Notes: generated by a model from the letters alone, not told the origin. A stretch of DNA of 64,000 bases from Streptomyces wedmorensis (GCF_000716445.1 NZ_JNWK01000011.1:92939-156938); one strand, 5' to 3'. Counted from the first letter of the stretch, positions 29,723 to 39,635 are shown. A program made the numbers and translations.

Positions 29723-32560
29723 CTACTCCGGCTTGGCCGCCGCCGTCTTCTTGGCGGTGGTCGTCTTCTTCGCCGTCGTGGTCTTCTTCGCGGCGGTCTT
29801 CTTGGCGGTGGTGGTCTTCTTCGCCGCGGTCTTGGTGGCCGTCTTCTTCGCGGTGGCCTTCTTCGCCGGGGCCTTCTTGGCGGCTTTCTTCGCCGGTCCC
29901 TTGGCCCGCTTCTCCGCGAGGAGCTCGTAGCCGCGCTCCGGCGTGATGTCCTCCACGCTGTCGCCGGTGCGCAGGGTGGCGTTGGTCTCGCCGTCGGTCA
30001 CGTACGGGCCGAAGCGGCCGTCCTTGACGACCACGGGCTTCTCGCTGACCGGGTCGGTGCCCAGCTCCTTCAGCGGCGGCTTGGCCGCGGCCCGGCCACG
30101 CTGCTTCGGCTGGGCGTAGATCGCGAGCGCCTCTTCGAGGGTGATCGTGAAGAGCTGCTCCTCCTCGGTGAGCGACCGCGAGTCCGTGCCCTTCTTCAGG
30201 TACGGGCCGTAGCGGCCGTTCTGCGCGGTGATCTCGACGCCCTCGGCGTCCGCGCCGACGACCCTGGGCAGGGACATCAGCCGGAGCGCGTCCTCCAGGG
30301 TGACGGTGTCGAGGGCCATCGACTTGAAGAGGGAGGCCGTGCGCGGCTTCACCGCGTTCTTGCCGGTCTTCGGGGTGCCCTCGGGCAGGATCTCGGTGAC
30401 GTACGGGCCGTAGCGGCCGTCCTTCGCGACGATCTGGTTGCCGCTGACCGGGTCGGTGCCCAGCTCGAAGTCGCCGCTCGGCTTGGCGAGCAGTTCCTCG
30501 GCGTGCTCGACGGTCAGCTCGTCGGGCGCGAGGTCGTCGGGGACGTCGGCGCGCTGGTGGCCCTCGGCGTCCTTCTCGCCGCGCTCGACGTACGGGCCGT
30601 AGCGGCCGACGCGGAGCACGATGCCGTTGCCGACGGGGAACGAGGAGATCTCGCGGGCGTCGATGGCGCCGAGGTCGGTGACGAGTTCCTTGAGGCCGCC
30701 GAGGTGGTCGCCGTCGCCGTTCCCGGCGTCCGCCGCACCGCCGGAGGCGGCCGTGCCGGCCTCGCCCTCACCGAAGTAGAAACGCTTCAGCCACGGCACG
30801 GACTGGGCTTCGCCCCGCGCGATGCGGTCGAGGTCGTCCTCCATCCGGGCGGTGAAGTCGTAGTCGACGAGCCGCCCGAAGTGCTTCTCCAGGAGGTTGA
30901 CGACGGCGAAGCTCAGGAAGGACGGCACGAGGGCCGTGCCCTTCTTGAAGACGTAGCCGCGGTCGAGGATGGTGCCGATGATCGACGCGTACGTCGACGG
31001 GCGGCCGATCTCGCGCTCTTCGAGCTCCTTGACCAGCGAGGCCTCGGTGTAGCGGGCCGGCGGCTTGGTCGCGTGCCCGTCGGCCGTGATCTCGTCGGCC
31101 GTCAGGGCGTCGCCCTGGGCGACCTGCGGCAGGCGCCGCTCGCGGTCGTCGAGCTCCGCGTTCGGGTCGTCGGCCCCCTCCACGTACGCCTTCATGAAGC
31201 CGTGGAAGGTGATCGTCTTGCCGGACGCGCTGAACTCGGCGTCGCGGCCGTCGGCCGCGCGGCCGCCGATCTTCACGGTGACCGAGTTGCCGGTGGCGTC
31301 CTTCATCTGGGAGGCGACGGTCCGCTTCCAGATGAGTTCGTAGAGACGGAACTGGTCGCCGGTCAGGCCGGTCTCCGCCGGGGTGCGGAAACGATCACCC
31401 GAAGGGCGAATCGCCTCGTGCGCCTCCTGCGCGTTCTTGACCTTGCCCGCGTAGACGCGGGGCTTCTCCGGCAGGTAGTCGGCGCCGTACAGCTGCGTGA
31501 CCTGGGCCCGGGCCGCCGCGACGGCGGTGTCGGACAGGATCGTGGAGTCCGTACGCATGTAGGTGATGAAGCCGTTCTCGTACAGCTTCTGCGCCACCTG
31601 CATGGTCGCCTTCGCACCGAAGCCCAGCTTGCGGCTCGCCTCCTGCTGGAGGGTCGTGGTCCGGAAGGGCGCGTACGGCGAGCGGCGGTACGGCTTCGAC
31701 TCGACCGAGCGCACGGAGAACGCGGTGTCGGCGAGCGCGGCGGCCAGGGCCCGCGCGTTCGCCTCGTCCAGATGGAGGACGCTCTCGGTCTTCAGCCGGC
31801 CGTCGGCGCCGAAGTCACGGCCCTGCGCGACCCGCTTGCCGTCGACCGACGCGAGGCGTGCGACCAGCGAGGACGGGTCGGAGGCGTCACCGGTGCGGCC
31901 GGTGCCGAAGGTGCCGGTGAGGTCCCAGTACTCGGCGGAGCGGAAGGCGATGCGCTCGCGCTCCCGCTCGACGACGAGACGGGTGGCGACGGACTGCACG
32001 CGGCCGGCGGACAGCCGCGGCATGACCTTCTTCCACAGGACCGGCGAGACCTCGTAGCCGTACAGCCGGTCGAGGATGCGGCGGGTCTCCTGGGCGTCGA
32101 CCATGCGCTGGTTCAGCTCGCGCGGGTTGGCGACGGCCTCGCGGATCGCGTCCTTGGTGATCTCGTGGAAGACCATCCGGTGGACCGGGACCTTGGGCTT
32201 CAGGACTTCCTGGAGGTGCCACGCGATGGCCTCGCCCTCGCGGTCCTCATCGGTGGCGAGGAAGAGTTCGTCGGACTCGGCGAGGAGCTCCTTGAGCTTC
32301 CTGACCTGCGCCTTCTTGTCGGCGTTGACGACGTAGATGGGCTGGAAGTCGTGCTCGACGTCGACCCCGAGGCGGCGCACCTCGCCGGTGTACTTCTCCG
32401 GCACCTCGGCGGCGCCGGAGGGGAGGTCGCGGATGTGCCCGACGCTCGCCTCGACGACGTAGCCGGGGCCGAGGTAGCCCTTGATCGTCTTCGCCTTGGC
32501 AGGCGACTCGACGATGACGAGTCGGCGGCCGCCGGGTGCGGTCTCGCTGGTCGGGGACAA
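29723..32560 (-). CDS. topA: DNA topoisomerase I
   Basis: A protein of 945 residues, type IA topoisomerase. An N-terminal Toprim domain starts SPTSETAPGGRRLVIVESPA, and LATDEDREGEAIAWHL carries the acidic metal site. The active Tyr lies in FITYMRTDST (near 333). Several C-terminal domains repeat a motif of the type LGTDPVSGxxVxxKDGRxGPYV (at least four copies). The last 60 residues are a Lys/Ala/Thr tail (AAKKTTTAKK units), the feature that gives Streptomyces TopA high processivity. The start is TTG at 32560, giving the expected N-terminus, with GGAGAGAAG upstream. The longer frame upstream is not protein-like. Confidence 0.95.
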   Translation of the reverse strand: MSPTSETAPGGRRLVIVESPAKAKTIKGYLGPGYVVEASVGHIRDLPSGAAEVPEKYTGEVRRLGVDVEHDFQPIYVVNADKKAQVRKLKELLAESDELFLATDEDREGEAIAWHLQEVLKPKVPVHRMVFHEITKDAIREAVANPRELNQRMVDAQETRRILDRLYGYEVSPVLWKKVMPRLSAGRVQSVATRLVVERERERIAFRSAEYWDLTGTFGTGRTGDASDPSSLVARLASVDGKRVAQGRDFGADGRLKTESVLHLDEANARALAAALADTAFSVRSVESKPYRRSPYAPFRTTTLQQEASRKLGFGAKATMQVAQKLYENGFITYMRTDSTILSDTAVAAARAQVTQLYGADYLPEKPRVYAGKVKNAQEAHEAIRPSGDRFRTPAETGLTGDQFRLYELIWKRTVASQMKDATGNSVTVKIGGRAADGRDAEFSASGKTITFHGFMKAYVEGADDPNAELDDRERRLPQVAQGDALTADEITADGHATKPPARYTEASLVKELEEREIGRPSTYASIIGTILDRGYVFKKGTALVPSFLSFAVVNLLEKHFGRLVDYDFTARMEDDLDRIARGEAQSVPWLKRFYFGEGEAGTAASGGAADAGNGDGDHLGGLKELVTDLGAIDAREISSFPVGNGIVLRVGRYGPYVERGEKDAEGHQRADVPDDLAPDELTVEHAEELLAKPSGDFELGTDPVSGNQIVAKDGRYGPYVTEILPEGTPKTGKNAVKPRTASLFKSMALDTVTLEDALRLMSLPRVVGADAEGVEITAQNGRYGPYLKKGTDSRSLTEEEQLFTITLEEALAIYAQPKQRGRAAAKPPLKELGTDPVSEKPVVVKDGRFGPYVTDGETNATLRTGDSVEDITPERGYELLAEKRAKGPAKKAAKKAPAKKATAKKTATKTAAKKTTTAKKTAAKKTTTAKKTTTAKKTAAAKPE

Positions 32561-32823
32561 CTTCGCTCTTCTCTCCGGGATCGACACTCTCTTGGCACGT
32601 ACGGCACTGGCACGCACGGCAGCGGCACGGACGGTGACGCTCCCGTCGCTGCGGAGTGTGACGGTACAACCCGCCCCCGTGTCAAACGGCGAAAGCCCGC
32701 AACGGCCACTCGAACGGTAACCCGAGTTTTGGCATTCCTGCCGCCCGGACCGTCGGACGGGCGGGGCGGGCACCCGGGCCGGGGCCGTCGCCGGCCCGAT
32801 CACGGGCGGGACCTGGGCAGGGC

Positions 32824-33021
32824 TCAGAGGCGGCCGAAGCACCAGAGGCCGAGGGCCAGGAAGGCGGCACCCGAGAGGCCCGTCAGCGCGGCCGCGGTGC
32901 GCGGGGCGACCCCGTACACCACGGGCTCACGGTGCAGCGAGCGCACGGTGGTCCACAGCAGCAGCGCGCCTCCGAACAGCGTGAACGCCGCCCCCGCGAA
33001 GATCGCCGGCCCGCTCTCCAT
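32824..33021 (-). CDS. 65-residue two-helix membrane protein
   Basis: The protein starts MESGPAIFAGAAFTLFGGAL and has two hydrophobic helices (about 6-24 and 41-62) joined by a short basic loop (VRSLHREPVVYGVAP). It lies upstream of topA on the same strand with its own ribosome binding site region (GGAACGGGG). Small proteins of this kind are conserved next to topA in streptomycetes as far as I recall. No function is assigned. Confidence 0.65.
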   Translation of the reverse strand: MESGPAIFAGAAFTLFGGALLLWTTVRSLHREPVVYGVAPRTAAALTGLSGAAFLALGLWCFGRL

Positions 33022-33182
33022 GCCCGTACCCCGTTCCGTCCACGTGCGGTGTTCTTCGTCTCCCGGGGCCGAGGCTGGCACCTCCGGGCGTCGTGGGCGC
33101 GAATTCCGGGTGAACGACGCGGGGCGCCCCGGGCGGTTTCACGAAGATGGCCGGTAGTGACCCATTCCTCACTCCTCTTTTT

Positions 33183-33237
33183 CCCCTCCCCCTTCCTCCC
33201 CCACCCCTCGCCCCGCCCCTCCCCGCTGCCCCTCCCC
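33183..33237 (-). other. G-quadruplex-prone purine tract
   Basis: The minus strand carries at least eight runs of four or five G separated by 1-5 bases, inside an 80-nt stretch that is almost purely purine on that strand (about 33160-33238). It lies just after the stop of the ABC-2 permease gene and upstream of the small membrane protein gene, in transcribed orientation for both. No gene occupies 33022-33256. Confidence 0.75.
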
Positions 33238-33256
33238 TGACGTCGCGTCTCTTCCG

Positions 33257-34048
33257 TCACATCGTGTCGAGCGTGGCCCGGCGCCGGCTGCCGCGCTCGA
33301 ACACCCCGAGCAGCACGACGGCGAGCAGCGCCCATCCGCCGCCGACCGCGAGCTCGGCCCCGAGCAGCGCCCCGTCGAGGCCGGCGCCGGCGGTCAGCGC
33401 GCGGGCCGCGTCCGCCGCGTGCGTGAGCGGCAGCAGGTCGCCGGCCGTCCGCATCCACGCGGGCAGCGTCTCCCGGGGCACGGCGGCGCCCGTCAGGAGG
33501 AGCAGCCCCGAACTGGCCACGTTCGACACGAGGAACACGTCACGGAAGCGGAGCCCGAGCGCCCCGAGCGCCAGCCCGAACGCCGAGCAGGCGCCCGCCG
33601 CGACGAGCAGCACCAGACCGAGGCCGGGCAGCGCCCCGGCGGGCACGGGCAGCCCGAGCACCAGCGAGGCCGTGGTGAGCACGAAGGCGCTGACGAACAG
33701 CCCGTTGAGGACGTACGGGAGGGCTCGTCCGATCCACAGCGGGACCCGGTGCCGGGGCGAGAGCAGGACGGCCCCGAGGGTGCCGTAGCGCCGCTCGTTC
33801 GCGACGGCCATCGTGCCGCCGTACACGCAGGAGGCGGAAGCTGCGAGGACGGCGTTTCCGACGAGGTGGAAGCGGTCGTCGGCGACACCGAGTTCCCTGC
33901 CCAGGAAGACGAAGAAGAAAACCTGGAGGAGCGGCCCCACCAGCAGGGTTCCGATGAACATCGGCGGGGTGGTCCAGTTGAACAGGGCCCGGTAGGAGAT
34001 CGCCCCGCCGACGACGACGAGCCGGGCGGTGCCGAGGAAACGGAACAT
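33257..34048 (-). CDS. ABC-2 type transporter permease (second)
   Basis: A protein of 263 residues with six hydrophobic segments and the ABC-2 layout. An amphipathic N-terminus is followed by TMs at about 25-45, 60-80, 100-130, 140-160, 170-190 and 230-250. The conserved loop NERRYGTLGAVLLSPRHR lies after TM2. It starts 14 bp after the first permease gene and pairs with it as a heterodimeric channel. ATG at 34048 was chosen because the longer frame runs over the neighbouring permease gene. Confidence 0.87.
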   Translation of the reverse strand: MFRFLGTARLVVVGGAISYRALFNWTTPPMFIGTLLVGPLLQVFFFVFLGRELGVADDRFHLVGNAVLAASASCVYGGTMAVANERRYGTLGAVLLSPRHRVPLWIGRALPYVLNGLFVSAFVLTTASLVLGLPVPAGALPGLGLVLLVAAGACSAFGLALGALGLRFRDVFLVSNVASSGLLLLTGAAVPRETLPAWMRTAGDLLPLTHAADAARALTAGAGLDGALLGAELAVGGGWALLAVVLLGVFERGSRRRATLDTM

Positions 34049-34062
34049 GTCTCTCTGGCCTT

Positions 34063-34836
34063 TCAGGTGAGGGCGAGGGTGGCCGCGGCGCGCGCCCGGC
34101 GCTCCACACGACCGAGGACGAGGACGGCGGCCAGGGCGTACGCGGCGCCGAGCGCGACGGCCACCAGCAGCGGCCCGCCGACGTCCCCGCCGGAGGTCGC
34201 CGCGTGCACGGCCCGGGCGCCCCAGGTCGTGGGCAGCGCCCAGGAGACCGGGTGGGTCCAGACGGGCAGCACCGTCACGGGCACGAGGAGCCCGGACAGC
34301 AGCCAGACGGGGGTGTCGAGCGGGTTGGCGAGGGCGTTGGCGTTGCGCAGCAGGACGAACGTGGCGGCGAGCAGCAGCCCCATCATGCCGAGCGCCAGGA
34401 CGCAGACCGGGACGGCGACCAGGAAGAGCAGCGGGTGCGCGAAGTCGAGCGGCACGTCGAAGAGCAGCACGCCCCACAGCACCGTCGCCCCCATCGCGTA
34501 GGTGCCGATGACGGCGGTCGCGAGGGTGATCGGCAGCAGGACGAGCGCGAGCGGCGTCGGCGCGACGACCAGGGTCTCCAGGGTGCCGAGCCAGCGCTGG
34601 TTCTGCACGGCGCCGCCCGAGCCGAAGAGCACCGAGCCCCAGATGCCCATGAGTCCGGCCCCGACGGAGGCCGTGAGCAGCCGGTCCGGGTCGCCGGCGG
34701 CGCGGAACAGGTAGACGGCGAGGGTCGCGTAGACGATCGGGACGAGGACGGCGAAGGTGATCTCGATCGGGGAGCGCGACATGTACGAGACGTGCGTCCG
34801 CACCCCGACGCCGACCAGCCGCAACACGCGCCTCAC
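34063..34836 (-). CDS. ABC-2 type transporter permease (first)
   Basis: A protein of 257 residues with six membrane segments and the ABC-2 coupling loop GAVQNQRWLGTLETLVVAPTPL. It overlaps the ATPase gene by 4 bp (GTGA), so ATPase, permease 1 and permease 2 are one translationally coupled operon. Members of this class export drugs, lipids or peptides; nothing here identifies the substrate. Confidence 0.88.
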   Translation of the reverse strand: MRRVLRLVGVGVRTHVSYMSRSPIEITFAVLVPIVYATLAVYLFRAAGDPDRLLTASVGAGLMGIWGSVLFGSGGAVQNQRWLGTLETLVVAPTPLALVLLPITLATAVIGTYAMGATVLWGVLLFDVPLDFAHPLLFLVAVPVCVLALGMMGLLLAATFVLLRNANALANPLDTPVWLLSGLLVPVTVLPVWTHPVSWALPTTWGARAVHAATSGGDVGGPLLVAVALGAAYALAAVLVLGRVERRARAAATLALT

Positions 34837-35924
34837 GCGGACACCTCCGCCGTGCCCTGGGCCTCGGCGGCGCCCTGAGCCTCCGCGGCCCCGGCGGGTG
34901 CGGGTCCCGCCGCTTCCGCCTCGCCCGCCGGGGCGGGGCTCGCGCTGCCGCCCGTCGCCTCCTCGACGATCGCGATGTAGGCGTCCTCCAGGGAGGGTTC
35001 ACGGCTCGTGACCCGCCCGATCCGGATGCCGTCCAGCGCGGCGAGCACGGGTCCGTGCAGGTCGGAGGCTCCGCGGCCGGTCTGCACGGTCACCGTCTGG
35101 AGGGCGCCCCGGTCCTCGGCCGACGCACCCCGCACCCCGGGCACCCGCCTCAGCCGGTCGAGGCGCTCCTCGTCCACCCCGTACGCCTCGATCTCCAGCA
35201 CGTCCCGTTCCCGCACCAGGGACTTGAGGCTGTCGGGGGTGCCGAGGGCGCGGATCCGGCCGCCCGCGATGACGGCGATCCGGTCGCAGAGTTCGTCGGC
35301 CTCGGCCATGTAGTGGGTGGTGAGCAGCACGGTGGTGCCGGCCGCGGCCAGGTCGGCGACGGTGCGGCGCAGGTCGCGGGCGGCGACGGGGTCGACGCCG
35401 ATGGACGGCTCGTCGAGGAAGAGGACGTCGGGGCGGTGCAGCAGGCCGCGGGCGATGTGGAGACGCTGTCGCATGCCGCGCGAGTAGCCCTCGACGCGCT
35501 CCTTCTCCCGGCCCAGGAGGCCCACCAGGTCGAGGAGTTCGGCGATGCGCCGCTTCTGCTCGCGGGCCGGGACGCCGTACAGCTCGGCGAAGTAGCGGAG
35601 GTTGTCGAGCGCGGAGAGCCGGTCGTACAGGCCCCGGTCGCCGCCGAAGACGTACCCGATCCTGCGGCGTACGGCGACGGGGTCGCGGGCCACGTCGTGC
35701 CCGAACACGCGCGCCGTGCCGGAGGTCGGCAGGAGCAGGGTGTTGAGCATCTTGATGGTGGTGGTCTTCCCGGCGCCGTTGGGCCCGAGCAGGCCGAACA
35801 GTTCACCCGGCGCCACCTCGAAGGTGACGCCGCGCACGGCCTCGGTCTCGGTGCGCCGGGACTTCGGCCACCCGGTCCTGCTGGTGTAGGTGCGGCGCAG
35901 CGCGTCCGCCTCGATTGCGAGCAT
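34833..35924 (-). CDS. ABC transporter ATP-binding protein (DrrA-like)
   Basis: A protein of 363 residues. Walker A is GPNGAGKTTT (about 46-55), the signature is YSRGMRQRLHIARGL, Walker B is DVLFLDEPSIGVDP and the switch His lies in TVLLTTHYM. After the ATPase core comes a DUF4162-like domain (about 240-320), then an Ala/Gly/Glu-rich tail (PAGAAEAQGAAEAQGTAEVSA) with short internal repeats. The ATG start at 35924 is used. It is the first gene of the exporter operon. Confidence 0.92.
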   Translation of the reverse strand: MLAIEADALRRTYTSRTGWPKSRRTETEAVRGVTFEVAPGELFGLLGPNGAGKTTTIKMLNTLLLPTSGTARVFGHDVARDPVAVRRRIGYVFGGDRGLYDRLSALDNLRYFAELYGVPAREQKRRIAELLDLVGLLGREKERVEGYSRGMRQRLHIARGLLHRPDVLFLDEPSIGVDPVAARDLRRTVADLAAAGTTVLLTTHYMAEADELCDRIAVIAGGRIRALGTPDSLKSLVRERDVLEIEAYGVDEERLDRLRRVPGVRGASAEDRGALQTVTVQTGRGASDLHGPVLAALDGIRIGRVTSREPSLEDAYIAIVEEATGGSASPAPAGEAEAAGPAPAGAAEAQGAAEAQGTAEVSA

Positions 35925-36035
35925 GCGCCGGACGGTAGAAGCCGTCCACCGGCCGCATCCATCGATTCGGAAGCCCCCGAATCGTCACGCGCGCACGGCC
36001 CGCGGCTCGTGCGCGCCCCGGCCCGTGCGCGGCTC

Positions 36036-37040
36036 TCACGCCACCGCGTGCAGCACGCCTTCCCCCGCGAGGAGCGCGAGCAGGGCGCGGCCGGTGTCGG
36101 TGAGCTGGTAGTAGACCGAACGGCCGACCCGGTGCCGGGTGACGACTCCGGCCTCGGAGAGGACCGACAGGTGCTCGGAGACCGTGCTGGGCGCGAGTCC
36201 GAGGCGGTCGGCGAGCCCGGCCGTGGTCAGCGGGCCTCCCAGCTCGCGCAGGACCGCCGCGCGGCCCCGGCCGAGCATCAGACCGAGCCGGTCCTCGGCG
36301 ACGGGCTCGGGCTGTTCGCGCAGGGCGGCGGCGCCGCGGGCCTGGAAGCTGAGGGCGAAGACCTCGGGGTCGTCCGTCGAGTACAGCCGGCAGCCCTCGG
36401 CGAAGACCAGCGGCACGAGGACGAGCCGCCGCTCTCCGGGCGCGTACTCGGCGTCGACGTACTTGGTCAGTTCGAGTACGGGCGGCTGCCACCGCCCCCG
36501 CGTCTCCAGGCCGGCGAACAGCGCGTCGACGCCCTCGGTCGCGAACGTCCTGGCCCGCACCAGCACCTCGTCCTCGACGAGCCGCCGCATCGTCGGCCAG
36601 TACGGCTCGACCGCGCCCTCCCAGTAGGCCGCGTACGCGTCGGCGAGGGCCGCGCAGGCCGCCTCCGGGTCCTTCAGGTACGGCTGCACGAAGGGCGCCT
36701 CGGCCATGCCGGGGTAGCAGGCGGCCACCTGGGCGCGGACGAACGCCGGGTCGGTGGCCCGCAGCGCTGCCAGCTCCTCGTGGACGTGGACCGTGCCGAA
36801 CGGCCGGGGCAGCAGGAAGTCGGAGACGCCGTACCGCCCGTCGGCGAACAGGTCCCACAGCGGGCGCAGCCGGTCGTCCTCGCGCCACACCTCGCGCGCC
36901 TGCCCGACCCACTCCTGGTACGGCCAGGAGGGGTGCCGGTGCGGCAGCGCGAGGTGCATGGAGCAGAACGCGTCGCGCAGCGGGCTGATCGCGATCCGGG
37001 TCGCGCCGAGCGAGGCCTCGTCCAGTTCGATCCGTATCAA
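36036..37040 (-). CDS. ArsR-family winged-helix transcriptional regulator
   Basis: A protein of 334 residues. The first 240 residues are an alpha-helical/beta domain of the kind found in Streptomyces 'DUF5937/ArsR' regulators (IELDEASLGATRIAISPLRDA). A winged-helix HTH follows at about 250-325 (LTTAGLADRLGLAPSTVSEHLSVLSEAGVVTRHRVGRSVYYQL). No ArsR metal-binding CxC is visible, so the ligand is not a metal of the usual type. The start is read as TTG at 37040, overlapping the methyltransferase stop in a TTGA junction. It may control the ABC-2 exporter operon, which begins 112 bp downstream on the same strand. Confidence 0.8.
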   Translation of the reverse strand: MIRIELDEASLGATRIAISPLRDAFCSMHLALPHRHPSWPYQEWVGQAREVWREDDRLRPLWDLFADGRYGVSDFLLPRPFGTVHVHEELAALRATDPAFVRAQVAACYPGMAEAPFVQPYLKDPEAACAALADAYAAYWEGAVEPYWPTMRRLVEDEVLVRARTFATEGVDALFAGLETRGRWQPPVLELTKYVDAEYAPGERRLVLVPLVFAEGCRLYSTDDPEVFALSFQARGAAALREQPEPVAEDRLGLMLGRGRAAVLRELGGPLTTAGLADRLGLAPSTVSEHLSVLSEAGVVTRHRVGRSVYYQLTDTGRALLALLAGEGVLHAVA

Positions 37041-38587
37041 GCGCCGTGCTCCTCGGCGGACTCCGCTCCGGCGGGCAGCAGGAAGCCCTCCTCCACGAGC
37101 AGCCGGATCGCCTGTGGGGTGCGGTCCCGCAGGACGACCGGGTCCTCCCCCATGAGCTGCCCGATCGCGTCGAGGATGCGGCCGGCGCTGAGCGTGCCGT
37201 CGCAGACGCCCGCGAACCCGGCGCCGACGTGGTCGACCTTCGTGGCGCGGCGCATGCCCCGGTTCTGCCGGAGCACGACGTGCTCCGGGTCCTCGGCGCC
37301 GGGCAGCCCGACCTGTTCCTGCATCACCTCGGGCGCCAGCGTGAACCGGTCGGCGAGGAGTGCGGCGTCGTCGTGGGAGCGCAGGTAGTCCTGGCGCTCG
37401 AAGTGGGCGCGGACGGTGGGGCCGAGGGGCTGCTCGACCGGGTGCGGCCACTCCTCGACGAGGATCGACGGCTCGACCGCGCCGGACGCCACGGCGTCGT
37501 TGCGCCGGATCGTGATCCAGCCGAAGCCGATCGCGCGTGTCCTGCGGGCCTCGAACTCGTCGAGCCAGCGGTCGTACGCCGCCCGGTACGCGTCCGGGTC
37601 CCCGCGGTGGTCGCCGCTGTCCCGCAGCCAGAGCTCGGCGTACTGGGTGACGTCCTGGACCTCGCGCTGGACGATCCAGGCGTCGCAGCCGCGCGGCACC
37701 CAGGACCGCAGCCGGTCCTGCCACTCCTCGCCCTCGACGTGCTGCCAGTTGGCGAGGAACTGGGCGTATCCCCCGTCGTTGAGCCGCTCGCCCGCCTGCT
37801 GCACGAGCGTGCGGCACAGGTCGTCGCCGCCCATCCCGCCGTCCCGGTAGGTCAGCCGGGCGCCGGGGGAGATGACGAACGGAGGGTTGGAGACGATCAG
37901 GTCGTACGTGTCGCCGTCGACCGGCTCGAAGAGCGAGCCTTCGAGCAGCTCGGCCTCCCGGGCACCGGAGAGCGCGAGCGTGAGCCGGGTGAAGTCCAGG
38001 GCGCGCGCGTTGAGGTCGGTGGCGGTGACCAGGGTGGCGTGCTGCGCGGCGTGCAGCGCCTGGATGCCGGAGCCGGTGCCGAGGTCGAGCGCGGAGGAGA
38101 CCGGCGTACGGACCGTGATCCCGGCGAGGGTGGTGGAGGCACCGCCGACGCCGAGGACGACGCCCTCGGCCTTCGTGCCGATGCCGCCCGCGCCGCCGAC
38201 GGCGCAGCCCAGGTCGGAGACGATGAACCAGTCCTCGCCGTCCGGGCCGCCGTACGGCCGGATGTCGACCGTGGCGAGCACGTCGTCGTCCTCGCGGACC
38301 ACCCAGCCGTCGTCGACGGCCTCCTCCAGCGGCAGCGCCGCCGCCGCGACGTCGTGGCCGACGGGCTGCTGGAGCAGGAAGAGCCGGACGAGGGTCTCCA
38401 GCGGGGAGTCGCCGCGGGTGGCGCGCAGGGCGGGCACGGTCTCGCTGCGGGCGAGCGCCGAATACGCCGGGGCGCCGAGCAGGTCGAGCAGTCCGTCGGC
38501 GGTGAAGCCGGCGGCGAGCAGTGCCTCGCGCAGACGGGCTGCGTGCGCGGGCACCGGGAGGCGGGGGGGCAGGCTGGTCGTACTCAC
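37037..38587 (-). CDS. Class I SAM-dependent methyltransferase (PrmC/HemK-like NPPF type)
   Basis: A protein of 516 residues. A winged-helix-like N-terminal domain of about 150 residues precedes a Rossmann methyltransferase with SAM motif DLGTGSGIQALHA (near 166). Its catalytic motif NPPF (near 233) is typical of enzymes methylating amide or adenine nitrogen. A further C-terminal domain of about 180 residues follows. Such large DUF7059-type methyltransferases are widespread in Actinobacteria without a known substrate; protein glutamine or a nucleic acid base is possible. GTG start at 38587. Confidence 0.83.
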   Translation of the reverse strand: MSTTSLPPRLPVPAHAARLREALLAAGFTADGLLDLLGAPAYSALARSETVPALRATRGDSPLETLVRLFLLQQPVGHDVAAAALPLEEAVDDGWVVREDDDVLATVDIRPYGGPDGEDWFIVSDLGCAVGGAGGIGTKAEGVVLGVGGASTTLAGITVRTPVSSALDLGTGSGIQALHAAQHATLVTATDLNARALDFTRLTLALSGAREAELLEGSLFEPVDGDTYDLIVSNPPFVISPGARLTYRDGGMGGDDLCRTLVQQAGERLNDGGYAQFLANWQHVEGEEWQDRLRSWVPRGCDAWIVQREVQDVTQYAELWLRDSGDHRGDPDAYRAAYDRWLDEFEARRTRAIGFGWITIRRNDAVASGAVEPSILVEEWPHPVEQPLGPTVRAHFERQDYLRSHDDAALLADRFTLAPEVMQEQVGLPGAEDPEHVVLRQNRGMRRATKVDHVGAGFAGVCDGTLSAGRILDAIGQLMGEDPVVLRDRTPQAIRLLVEEGFLLPAGAESAEEHGA

Positions 38588-38681
38588 CGCTCCATTGTGA
38601 CGGCCGCCACCGACATCCGGGCCGCCGACCCGGCGACCGGCGGCCGATCGCCCCCGCCACCGGGTCCGCGGGGACCGGGTC

Positions 38682-39362
38682 CTACTCCTCGGACTTGCTC
38701 GCCGAGGGCTTGGCGGAGGGCTTGGCGGACGGCTTCTTGCTCGGGTCCGAGCCGGTGCCCGAGCCGTCCGAGGAGCCGGAACCGGAGTTCGGCGAGGCGG
38801 AGGCCTTCGGCGGGACCGAGGCCGTCGGCTTCTGGCAGCCGGGCTGCTTGGCCATCGCCTGGCCCAGCTGGCCCTCCTCCAGCTTCGACAGGGCGTTCTG
38901 GTCCATCTTCTCGATCTTGGTCAGGCCGTCGGCGACGCCCTGGAGGCCGTCCGCGAACTTCTGCTGGTTCGTCGGGTCCAGCGCGTCGACCTGCTTCTTG
39001 AGCCCCTCGTAGGCCACCGCGGTGGCGTTGAGCTCCTTGATGGCGTCCTGCTTGACCTTCTCGCCGTTCTCGACGGGCGGCGCGCCGGCGGCCTCGACGG
39101 CCTTGGCGAGGGCGCGGTCGGCGTCGGCGATGTCCTGGAACGCCTTCGAGTCGGCGGCCTGGATCTCGGCCGGCTTGCTGTCGGCCGCGGTCGAGATGAT
39201 GATCTGGTGGGCGTCGGCCCGCTTCTGGATCTGGGGCTTCGCCTGGTCGCAGAACGTCTTCGCCCAGTCACCCACCTTGTCGCCCTCGTCGTCGCTGCAA
39301 CCCGACAGCGCGAGCACCAGTACCGCGCCGCCGGACAGTGCGGCCGCAAACTTCTTGTTCAA
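38682..39362 (-). CDS. Small secreted lipoprotein with Ser/Lys/Pro tail
   Basis: A protein of 226 residues. The lipoprotein signal has lipobox LALSGC (C22). A helical domain of about 130 residues follows (WAKTFCDQAKPQIQKRADAH, then Asp/Ala/Lys-rich helices). A disordered tail ends in KPSAKPSAKPSASKSEE. TTG at 39362 is chosen because GGAAGGGA lies 8 bases upstream and it puts the signal peptide at the very N-terminus. Function unknown; it may be a cell-wall spanning lipoprotein. Confidence 0.78.
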   Translation of the reverse strand: MNKKFAAALSGGAVLVLALSGCSDDEGDKVGDWAKTFCDQAKPQIQKRADAHQIIISTAADSKPAEIQAADSKAFQDIADADRALAKAVEAAGAPPVENGEKVKQDAIKELNATAVAYEGLKKQVDALDPTNQQKFADGLQGVADGLTKIEKMDQNALSKLEEGQLGQAMAKQPGCQKPTASVPPKASASPNSGSGSSDGSGTGSDPSKKPSAKPSAKPSASKSEE

Positions 39363-39635
39363 CGGATCGGTCCCTTCCAAGGCTCTCGGCCCCGGAACAT
39401 ACACGCCGAACGGGCTACTTCCACCTTTCGTAGGATTGATTCATCCCACATTGCAGCCTTTTGAACCAAGGGGTGAGCCTCACAACCAGCCCCGATCCGT
39501 GCGGAAATGAGACGGACGACACGTCAGAAGGCCACCGGCGCAATTCCTGGAAGCACCGGTTCCGTCCGCGGAACGTCCGTCAGGAGACCGCCGACTCGGC
39601 GCCGGGAAGTGGCGGTTCCGGCTCCGGACCGCACG

